From NCBI GenBank assembly GCA_029862935.1, contig JAOTWK010000213.1, forward strand, positions 1-6,413: DNA of 6,413 nucleotides, read 5' to 3'. How positions within the stretch are numbered: position 1 is the first letter of the stretch; the number at the start of each line of letters is the position of its first letter. This stretch comes from Gemmatimonadota bacterium (GTDB lineage Bacteria > Gemmatimonadota > Gemmatimonadetes > Gemmatimonadales > GWC2-71-9). This document shows positions 1 through 4,337 of this stretch, in pieces. Both the position numbers and the translations under genes were made by a program. A model generated the notes under the pieces. It was not told where the DNA came from, searched no databases, and saw only the letters and a program-made list of their open reading frames with translations.

Positions 1-570
1 GGCATGGGAGAACGTGCCCCCGAAGGCCGTTTCTCTGCGACCATCACTTGAAGCTTCCCAGAGCAGCTTGCCGTTCAGACAGTCCAGCATGGAAAACCGG
101 ACAGTAACCCGTGTCACGCCCTTTCGTCCTTCGGCATCGCCGTCCTGCTGGTACAGGTCGAGGACCTCGCCCTGAACAATGGCATCGACTCCGAGCGCAC
201 TTCCAATCTCCCTGAGTACTGTGACGTCAGGGACACCGCTACTCACATAGTCCTGCAGGAAGACTGCCCAGTCATCAGCCAGCTCGTTCTCGTTGAGGCG
301 ATCGACGGCTTCGACCGAACTCATCAGTTCGATTTGGGGGTCGCGTTGGTGGATGACGAACGAAACGCGTCTGTTGACTTGCTGCGCTTCGCCTGGTGCC
401 ATCCGGGCGTTGACAACCGGGAAGATTGCAATGCTCTGGATCAGTCCACGCTGGAGAGTGGGATCGACATACGAACTGATGGTCGCGCTGTGGGTCGCAC
501 ACGACACCAGCATACAAACCCCAATCGCTGTGGTGAGGAGCGCGAGCGTAGAACCTGTGACTCGTCGCAT
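1..570 (-). CDS. Probable outer-membrane lipoprotein, C-terminus beyond window edge
   Basis: The frame is open from an ATG at 570 to the left edge, giving 190 residues with the C-terminus missing. The N-terminus is a lipoprotein signal: MRR, a hydrophobic stretch, then the lipobox LVSC with the lipidated cysteine at residue 24. A GGGAGA ribosome-binding site lies just upstream. After the cysteine the pattern is that of a TolB/CsgG/LpoB-like fold: a strand SIAIFPVVNA (about 45-54), an ELADDWAVFLQDY helix, then IGSALGVDAIVQGEVLDLY (about 122-140) and LLWEAS (about 171-176). In such families 'the cofactor or factor is newly assembled at the outer membrane' is typical, but the exact family (CsgG-like, DUF799-like, LpoB-like) is my inference. 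It is the last visible gene of the operon, 13 nt after the preceding stop, so translation is probably coupled. The lipoprotein call is firm; the function is not. Confidence 0.8.
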   Translation of the reverse strand, partial: MRRVTGSTLALLTTAIGVCMLVSCATHSATISSYVDPTLQRGLIQSIAIFPVVNARMAPGEAQQVNRRVSFVIHQRDPQIELMSSVEAVDRLNENELADDWAVFLQDYVSSGVPDVTVLREIGSALGVDAIVQGEVLDLYQQDGDAEGRKGVTRVTVRFSMLDCLNGKLLWEASSDGRRETAFGGTFSHA

Positions 571-583
571 GTTTGTCTCCCGT

Positions 584-1039
584 CTAGAATCCGACCGACA
601 CCCCGAGCGCCAACCTTCCTCCCCGCTGCGGTACGACGCTCACGCGCACGGCAGAAGCGCGATGGCGACGATTGAATGAGTTGGCATCCAGAACGGCGAC
701 CACCGTGCCTGCAATCCAGTTGGCTCCGAAGCCGATGACGCCAATCCAGAACCCTGTTTCTTCCGACTCGCTACAGCTTTCCCAGCAGAAACTCGCAATG
801 GTGAGGGTCGCCGTCGCCACACCAACCGCAGCGTGAATCGCCCCATGCGTGACGTTGCCCGCATAGAAGGAGCCGGTGCCAAACGGGACGAAGAAGCTGA
901 GCGTGCCTGCCAGCACGGGACTTCTGTGAGGAGCGGCTTCCTGTATCACCGTCGTCGGTCCGTGCACCTGCGGCTCTTGCGACTGGGCGGTGGGAAGGGC
1001 AAGAGCGAGTGCAATAGCTCCGAGTGTGACACTGCGCAT
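584..1039 (-). CDS. Small secreted or membrane protein, DUF5683/TM2-like
   Basis: 151 residues. ATG at 1039 has AAGGAGA a few bases upstream. A signal peptide covers about residues 1-20 (cleavage near AQSQ). A hydrophobic segment at about 41-60 (SPVLAGTLSFFVPFGTG, then SFYAGNVTHGAIH) resembles the TM2/DUF5683 pattern 'LSxLxPGxGQFYxGxxxxGxxx'. A second segment at about 97-117 contains ANWIAGTVVAVLDAN, comparable to the 'NWxxxxxDA' signature of DUF5683. That assignment is recalled, not searched. A pair of cysteines (85, 89) lies in the exported loop. The last 21 residues (VRVSVVPQRGG... ending in Phe) closely match the tail of the upstream neighbour. The gene is second in a minus-strand operon: 93 nt after the preceding gene and 13 nt before the lipoprotein start. 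The specific role is unknown. Confidence 0.8.
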   Translation of the reverse strand: MRSVTLGAIALALALPTAQSQEPQVHGPTTVIQEAAPHRSPVLAGTLSFFVPFGTGSFYAGNVTHGAIHAAVGVATATLTIASFCWESCSESEETGFWIGVIGFGANWIAGTVVAVLDANSFNRRHRASAVRVSVVPQRGGRLALGVSVGF

Positions 1040-1132
1040 TGCAGTCTCCTTCGTGGGGGACGTTGCTCCAGTACCGGACTGACAGAATGGGACGGGCGGC
1101 TGCCACCATGCTGCCCCGAGTGTGAAGCCTGG

Positions 1133-1663
1133 CTAGAACGCGATGCTCGCCCCGATGCCGAAGCCGTCACGTTGCGGCACAATGCTCACCCGCAGGCGGT
1201 CGAGTGGGACTTCCTCCCAGCGCTCGGTCTTTGACAGGGCTCCTATTCCAAGACCCACTAACCCACCGAAAACGCCGAACGCCGCAGCGCCAGAGGCGCC
1301 GCATTCGACTGTGCCCCAGTAGCAGAGGGTCTCCCCGCTCCCGGTAGATGCGACAACGCCAAGGACCGCACCGACGACAACACCGGCGACTGACCCGATA
1401 GCAAGTCCCTTCACGGCGTTCGACTTCCGCCCCCGGCTCACTTCGAGCCGGCTGACGGACGAAAGCGGGCAGTTCATGGCTGAATCGGCCACCACGACCA
1501 GCACATCTCCGCGTAGCGCCTCGAACGTGGCCGCCTGCTTCTTGATCCCGAGTGTGGGCACAGTCACATGGACCCGCTGACCGGGCTGGAGTGGCTGGTC
1601 TTGACCGATGGCGTCAGTGAGTGGCGCGAGGACGAGCGCGGCGAGGAAGGCTAGGGCACGCAT
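1133..1663 (-). CDS. Secreted glycine-zipper protein of unknown function, first gene of the operon
   Basis: 176 residues. ATG at 1663 has a good GGAGG six bases upstream. Residues 1-22 form a signal peptide (MRALAFLAALVLAPL..., cleavage near IGQ). Then come a short beta-rich part (GQRVHVTVP at 29-36; LRGDVLVVVAD at 50-60; LSSVSRLEVSRGRKSNAVKG at 68-87) and two glycine-rich hydrophobic stretches (about 86-105 and 127-143) typical of glycine-zipper membrane segments. The sequence TERWEEVPLDRLRVSIVPQR follows (146-165), and the chain ends in GIGASIAF. Three cysteines (65, 114, 121) fall in what would be the exported part. Small proteins of this make-up, with 'SRLEVSRGR...' followed by a glycine zipper and 'ERWEEVPL', are in my recollection common in Gemmatimonadota and lack an assigned function. 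It is first after the promoter at 1805-1833 and probably co-transcribed with the two genes downstream. Confidence 0.82.
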   Translation of the reverse strand: MRALAFLAALVLAPLTDAIGQDQPLQPGQRVHVTVPTLGIKKQAATFEALRGDVLVVVADSAMNCPLSSVSRLEVSRGRKSNAVKGLAIGSVAGVVVGAVLGVVASTGSGETLCYWGTVECGASGAAAFGVFGGLVGLGIGALSKTERWEEVPLDRLRVSIVPQRDGFGIGASIAF

Positions 1664-1804
1664 GGGTGCCTCCAGATCGGGAGGTAGGAAACCCCTCGGC
1701 GGTGCGGGTGGTCTCGTCGTCAGGCAGGCGTCTGGAGAGGAGGCGTCGGTCGGGCGGCGGGGCCGGGAGGGCCACCGACGGGAATGCTTTTGTTTGTGTT
1801 CGCC

Positions 1805-1833
1805 TTAATAGCCCCTCGGCGCGTCTTTGACAA
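1805..1833 (-). promoter_or_regulatory. Sigma-70-like promoter for the envelope operon
   Basis: On the minus strand, -35 TTGTCA (1828-1833) and -10 TATTAA (1805-1810) are separated by exactly 17 bases. The -35 matches the consensus TTGACA at 5 of 6 bases and the -10 matches TATAAT at 4 of 6. Transcription would start near 1798 and leave a leader of about 135 nt before the ATG at 1663. The leader is very GC-rich on its distal side. Assignment is by inspection only. Confidence 0.45.
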
Positions 1834-1854
1834 GAGCGATAGCAACGCTACAAA
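1827..1854 (+). promoter_or_regulatory. Possible divergent plus-strand promoter
   Basis: A perfect TTGACA (1827-1832) is followed after 16 bases by TACAAA (1849-1854, 4 of 6 to TATAAT). The -35 overlaps the -35 of the minus-strand promoter because TTGACAA is nearly its own reverse complement. It would transcribe towards the small ORF at 1966 and the noncoding region beyond. Weak on its own. Confidence 0.25.
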
Positions 1855-1965
1855 GGAAGTGAAACGGTCGTGTATGCCCTTCGCGATTTGAGAGTCTTTC
1901 AGTTGCTGTTGACGCGTTGTTGAGAGTTCCGCCCTGCCGTCGCGCATCCCTCACAGGAGCGCGCA

Positions 1966-2106
1966 ATGGAGAATCGAGCGTGCCGTTGGCGCGGAGGTTG
2001 GGTGCGAGGAACTCGTGAGAATCCCCGCCTTCACCCCGCAACTTTCCCCGCGACCTTCCCGTCATCTGCGGCCGGTTCCGGTTCAGCGACGAGCCCTCGC
2101 ACGTGA
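1966..2106 (+). CDS. Possible small ORF, 46 residues, unrecognised
   Basis: ATG at 1966 is preceded by AGGAG (1955-1959) at an ideal six-base spacing, and a TTGACA-containing promoter candidate lies about 110 bases upstream. The peptide starts MENRACRWRGG, is arginine-rich in its first half, and is rich in Ser, Ala and Thr in its second half, with a tandem ATFPATFP. It has no hydrophobic segment and I recognise no family. In GC-rich DNA a 46-codon frame is common by chance, so only the ribosome-binding site and the promoter argue for it. Confidence 0.18.
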   Translation: MENRACRWRGGWVRGTRENPRLHPATFPATFPSSAAGSGSATSPRT

Positions 2107-2135
2107 TCTTTGATTAGGTGCAGGTATTCCTCGCT

Positions 2136-2199
2136 GGGGATTCGACGCGAAGCGCACGCAGGCGGACCGAGCATCGGCCGCCACCCATGCGACGGATCC
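2136..2199 (+). repeat. Dispersed two-hairpin repeat, copy 1
   Basis: Runs from GGGGATTCGACGCGAAGCG to CGGATCC. It is nearly identical to 3533-3594 over the first 48 bases and shares its core with 5472-5538. The 5' part holds the mini-hairpin core GCGAAGC. The 3' part folds as GGACCG (2164-2169) with CGGATCC (2193-2199), and GCATCGG (2171-2177) with CCCATGC (2184-2190), with small mismatches. No ORF is associated with it. Confidence 0.7.
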
Positions 2200-2250
2200 T
2201 TGGGGATCCCGTTGGGGATTTGTTTGGAGGTCCACACGTAAAGAGCCGGC

Positions 2251-2262
2251 AGGCAATTGCCT
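2251..2262. promoter_or_regulatory. Perfect 12-bp palindrome
   Basis: AGGCAATTGCCT is its own reverse complement and would suit a dimeric DNA-binding protein. It lies just left of the hairpin train at 2274-2340. No adjacent gene start is evident, so its target is unknown. Confidence 0.3.
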
Positions 2263-2273
2263 CCCGACTCCTT

Positions 2274-2313
2274 CGGCGTAGCGAAAACGCTACTGAGACT
2301 TCACACAAGTCTA
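2274..2313 (+). pseudogene. Inverted partial tRNA-like copy (5' half: D arm and anticodon arm)
   Basis: Read on the plus strand, CGGCGTAGCGAAA then ACGC then GAGACTTCACACA aligns in order with the minus-strand tRNA at 2361-2445, which reads CGGCGTGGCGAAA, ACGC, GAGACTTCACACA. The copy lacks about eight D-loop bases and has an inserted TACT. Here the arms form two perfect hairpins: GTAGCG/CGCTAC with an AAAA loop (2278-2293) and AGACTT/AAGTCT with loop CACAC (2296-2312). No T arm or 3' acceptor strand follows, so it is a fragment or a derived structured element. It is convergent with the tRNA and about 50 bp from its 3' end. Confidence 0.5.
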
Positions 2314-2320
2314 AGCTATC

Positions 2321-2340
2321 TGCTAGCCACTGGCTGAGCA
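2321..2340 (+). other. Hairpin, third of a consecutive series
   Basis: TGCT-AGCC (2321-2328) pairs with GGCT-AGCA (2332-2340) around an ACT loop with one bulged G (2336). It follows the hairpins at 2278-2293 and 2296-2312 after only eight bases, so the three make a compact structured stretch. There is no T-tract on either strand, so it is not an ordinary intrinsic terminator. Confidence 0.4.
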
Positions 2341-2360
2341 AGCGGCGACGGCGCGGTGGG

Positions 2361-2445
2361 TGCCGGCGCCCAGAGTCGAACTGGGAAGGGCCGAAGCCCA
2401 GAGATGTGTGAAGTCTCCGCGTTTACCCGATTTCGCCACGCCGGC
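2361..2445 (-). tRNA. Class II tRNA, leucine-type body, apparent anticodon CAC (Val codon GUG); possibly defective
   Basis: An 85-nt cloverleaf can be drawn in full on the minus strand. The acceptor stem GCCGGCG/CGCCGGC is perfect (7 bp), with discriminator A73 (2361), U8 and a D stem GCG/CGC around AAATCGGGTAAA. The anticodon stem GAGAC/ATCTC has a C31-A39 mismatch, and the 7-nt loop is TTCACAC. A 15-nt variable arm has stem GGGC/GCCC and loop TTCG. The T stem CCCAG/CTGGG is perfect with loop TTCGACT. The long variable arm, A73 and the 'TGGCG...CGC' D arm are leucine-tRNA features. With U33 as the second loop base, the anticodon reads CAC, which decodes the valine codon GUG. CCA is not encoded (CCC follows A73). 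Bacterial LeuRS makes little use of the anticodon, so if expressed this tRNA might carry leucine; the mismatch also allows a pseudogene. Confidence 0.72.
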
Positions 2446-2930
2446 ACCACTTTTCGGTAGGCGAACCACGGTAGCGAACGGCCAAGAATGGGAGACCCGC
2501 ATCTCCACCGAACCGCGGTGCCAGCATAGGAGTCGCGGCTAGTGGTGCGGTAACCGATTGATTCCGATTGTGTGCGAAACAGGGCGGAGCAGGGCCGCAG
2601 CGACGACGGTTAAGGGGGCGAATGGAATACCTACCGACAGGTTGGCCATGGTACTGCACCTCAGCCCGGGATACGGCACGGTTGCCGGAGCACGGGTGTC
2701 TCTTGATTCGAGTTGCTTTCCTAAATCGGCGTAGCTGGCAAGCAAGCGTCAAGCGGTCCGGGTTCAGGGCTGATGATCCGGCGAGTGGTGGGCCGTGAGC
2801 TGCAGGCTCCGCGGAAGAGCTGAAGGCGCTGCTGGGGACCCGTGGTCCGGACCGGCGACGGGTCGCGCGCGATTTCGGATGGGTCTCGCTGAATTCAGGG
2901 CAGGTCGAACCGAATCCCCGTAGCGTCGCT
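2446..2930. other. Noncoding stretch between tRNA and tandem array
   Basis: About 485 bases with open frames on the minus strand but none with a plausible start, ribosome-binding site or recognisable protein. I see no clear promoter for the tRNA. The one structural item is a perfect palindrome GGTCCGGACC (2844-2853), bracketed by CCCGT (2839-2843) and ACGGG (2858-2862). A plus-strand frame open from 2799 into the array has no ATG, GTG or TTG start. Confidence 0.5.
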
Positions 2931-3358
2931 CGGAACTGGGATCGGCACCCCCGGAACTCGGATTGGCACGCCCGGAGTTCTGATCGCCACGCCCGGAACT
3001 CGGATTGGCACGCCCGGAGTTCCGATCGCCACGCCCGGAATTCGGATCGGCGTGCCCGGAACTCGGATCGGCACGCCCGGAATTCGGGTCGATGCGCCGG
3101 CAATTCGGATCGGCGTGCTCTGAGCTCGGATCGACATGCCCCGAATTCGGATCGGCACGCCCGGAACTTGGATCACCTCGTCCCGAAATCGGATCGGCAC
3201 GCCCGGAGTTCCGATCGCCACGCCCGGAACTTCGATCGGCCCGCCCGGAACTTCGATCGCGGCGTCCGGAATTCGGATCGGCCCGCCCGGAACTTCGATC
3301 GCGGCACCCGGAATTCGGTTTGACCCGATCGAAATTCGGTTCGAGCCGTCCGAATCGG
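2931..3358. repeat. Tandem array of twenty 21-bp units plus a partial unit
   Basis: Units start every 21 bases from 2931 to 3330 without one insertion or deletion; a partial unit follows at 3351-3358. The consensus is CGGAATTCGGAT followed by CGGCACGCC. Unit positions 4, 7, 10 and 12 never vary, while positions 6, 9, 15 and 17 are the most variable. The units differ from one another by a few bases each; units 2 and 4 are identical, and units 3 and 5 differ by one base. There are no spacers, so it is not CRISPR. The unit length is a multiple of three, so several frames stay open as heptapeptide repeats. It also equals two helical turns of B-DNA, so a protein-binding array is possible. Confidence 0.9.
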
Positions 3359-3521
3359 CGCGCAAGGCACCGTAAATCATTTCGTGGCATGGAGTTACAT
3401 GGTCATCGCCGTGGTCGAGCAGTACCACGATCGCCGTATCGCTGTTGCGATGTAGGTCCATGGAGGCCCAGGATGTGTCCAGGCATGTGTTCAGCTTCAC
3501 GTGGCCAGATCGCGTGACTCC
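3359..3521. other. Noncoding link between array and repeat copy 2
   Basis: A minus-strand frame through this stretch (3596 down into the array) gives locally protein-like sequence (TAIVVLLDHGDDHV), but it starts inside repeat copy 2 and then runs through the whole array. No ribosome-binding site supports it. I see no other gene. Confidence 0.35.
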
Positions 3522-3522
3522 A

Positions 3523-3594
3523 ACGGAGGGCGGGGGACTCGACGCGAAGCGCACGCGAGCGGACCGAGCATCGGCCGCCGCCGATGCGGCGGTC
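3523..3594 (+). repeat. Dispersed two-hairpin repeat, copy 2
   Basis: Best-formed copy. Hairpin 1: CTCG (3538-3541) with CGAG (3556-3559), enclosing CGC/GCG around a GAA triloop. Hairpin 2: GCATCGGC (3568-3575) with GCCGATGC (3580-3587), perfect 8 bp with loop CGCC, extended by GACCG (3562-3566) with CGGTC (3590-3594). The first 10 bases (ACGGAGGGCG) are shared with copy 3, and the remainder with copy 1. Confidence 0.72.
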
Positions 3595-3779
3595 AACTCT
3601 CAAGGGACTTCGTCTTCCGAATCGAGGAAGCACTCGGTAGGTCGATTCCCGTGGATCGATGGTACGAGTTCGTTCGAGCCAAAGCCCCGGACGGCAATTT
3701 CGGTCCGGTGATTACGACCAGCTGGGTGATCGAGTTTGCGCGAAACGAGGCGATGGAGGCCGCGGGCGGAGGCGGCTGA
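3591..3779 (+). pseudogene. Short ORF remnant with acyl-carrier-like helix pattern
   Basis: A frame that emerges directly from repeat copy 2 gives about 62 residues to a TGA at 3777: RDFVFRIEEALGRSIPVDRW, then YEFVRAKAPDGNFGPVITTS, then WVIEFARNEAMEAAGGGG. The order 'FVFRIEEALGRSIPVDRW ... TTSWVIEFA' resembles the second half of an acyl-carrier-like domain (compare DUF1493 and ACPs, 'LEExFGIxIPxExxxxxxTVxDLVxxx'), without the serine-bearing first half. In frame, the only upstream start is a GTG at 3501, on the far side of the repeat and with no ribosome-binding site. I infer the C-terminal end of a former gene cut by the repeat. It could also be a chance frame. Confidence 0.3.
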
Positions 3780-3888
3780 TAGCCATCGCTTCGTGCAAGA
3801 CAGGGACGTCTTCCGCACTTCTTCGACCGCTGCGCGCTCCTTGACGCTCACTTGACGGACGTGCCGAATCATGGTGGTGCCGGAACTC

Positions 3889-3893
3889 GGAGG
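3889..3893 (+). promoter_or_regulatory. Ribosome-binding site deciding a GTG start
   Basis: GGAGG lies six bases before GTG at 3900. It selects this codon over the in-frame TTG at 3852, which would add 16 residues in front of the signal peptide. Two copies of CTTGACG with 11-bp period (3840-3846, 3851-3857) lie upstream; no matching -10 is clear. Confidence 0.6.
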
Positions 3894-3899
3894 CCCCAA

Positions 3900-4337
3900 G
3901 TGCGACGTCTGCGCCGTCCCATCGCCTGCCTACTACTGCTGTGGCATCTGCCGGCGTGTAGCACAAGCACCGTCTTCAACCCGCTGGTGCCGGACCGCAG
4001 TGCCCGGGAGTGGCAGCCAATCGACAAAGAGAGACTCGAGGAAGTACTCCGGCAGAACCGTGCGAGCGCGGTTTTGGTTCTCCTGTCCAATGGTGACGAG
4101 ATCGTTGTTCGAGGTCCTGTCCTCAAGGACGGCATGCTGGCAGGACTCCAGCCCAGACTGGATGGACCGCGGTCAGTGGCGTTCCCGTTCGAGGAGGTCG
4201 AGACAGTGGCGATCAGGCCTCGGAGGAACACCAGCCGCTGGGTGATTCCAGTGGTGGCACTCGCTGGCGTACTCGTACTGGCAGCGTTGGTCTCGGTGGC
4301 TTCATGTGAGCGGGACGGCCTCCTCTCCTGCGAGTAA
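3900..4337 (+). CDS. Small lipoprotein with C-terminal membrane segment, function unknown
   Basis: 145 residues from the GTG at 3900, chosen because GGAGG stands six bases upstream and because the protein then begins with a textbook signal: RRLRRP, a hydrophobic IACLLLLWH, then the lipobox LPAC with Cys20. The mature part has an acidic/basic helix (KERLEEVLRQNRA, 43-55), strands typical of a small sheet (AVLVLLSNGDEIVVRGPVL, 57-75; SVAFPFEEVETVAIRP, 92-107), and a hydrophobic segment at 114-135, ending CERDGLLSCE with two cysteines. The 'NGxxxxxxxPVxxDxxxGxxxxxxxxxFxxVxxVxIRR' layout resembles small hypothetical lipoproteins I recall from Gemmatimonadota; no function is assigned. The stop is directly followed by the kinase remnant in the same frame. 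Confidence 0.68.
   Translation: MRRLRRPIACLLLLWHLPACSTSTVFNPLVPDRSAREWQPIDKERLEEVLRQNRASAVLVLLSNGDEIVVRGPVLKDGMLAGLQPRLDGPRSVAFPFEEVETVAIRPRRNTSRWVIPVVALAGVLVLAALVSVASCERDGLLSCE

Noticed and set aside
2195..2220. Transposon-like ends around GGATCC and the repeated TTGGGGAT
   Set aside because: Two 8-base direct copies 14 bases apart, with no matching distal end, no transposase and no target duplication.
2118..2411. Plus- and minus-strand ORFs overlapping the tRNA and repeat copy 1 (2031-2237, 2114-2341, 2118-2411, 2360-2542)
   Set aside because: They overlap the structural RNA and the dispersed repeat; the similar peptides GGGRCSVR in two of them come from the repeat itself, not from protein homology.
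2931..3358. CRISPR array
   Set aside because: The 21-bp units are contiguous with no spacers and are mutually diverged, and there is no cas gene or leader.
2764..3596. Several long ORFs through the tandem array on both strands (heptads such as RADPNSG, VPGVPIR, PEFGSAR)
   Set aside because: They are open because the unit is a multiple of three without stops. They have no ribosome-binding sites and run through other elements, and the frames best fitting codon-position variation contain stops.
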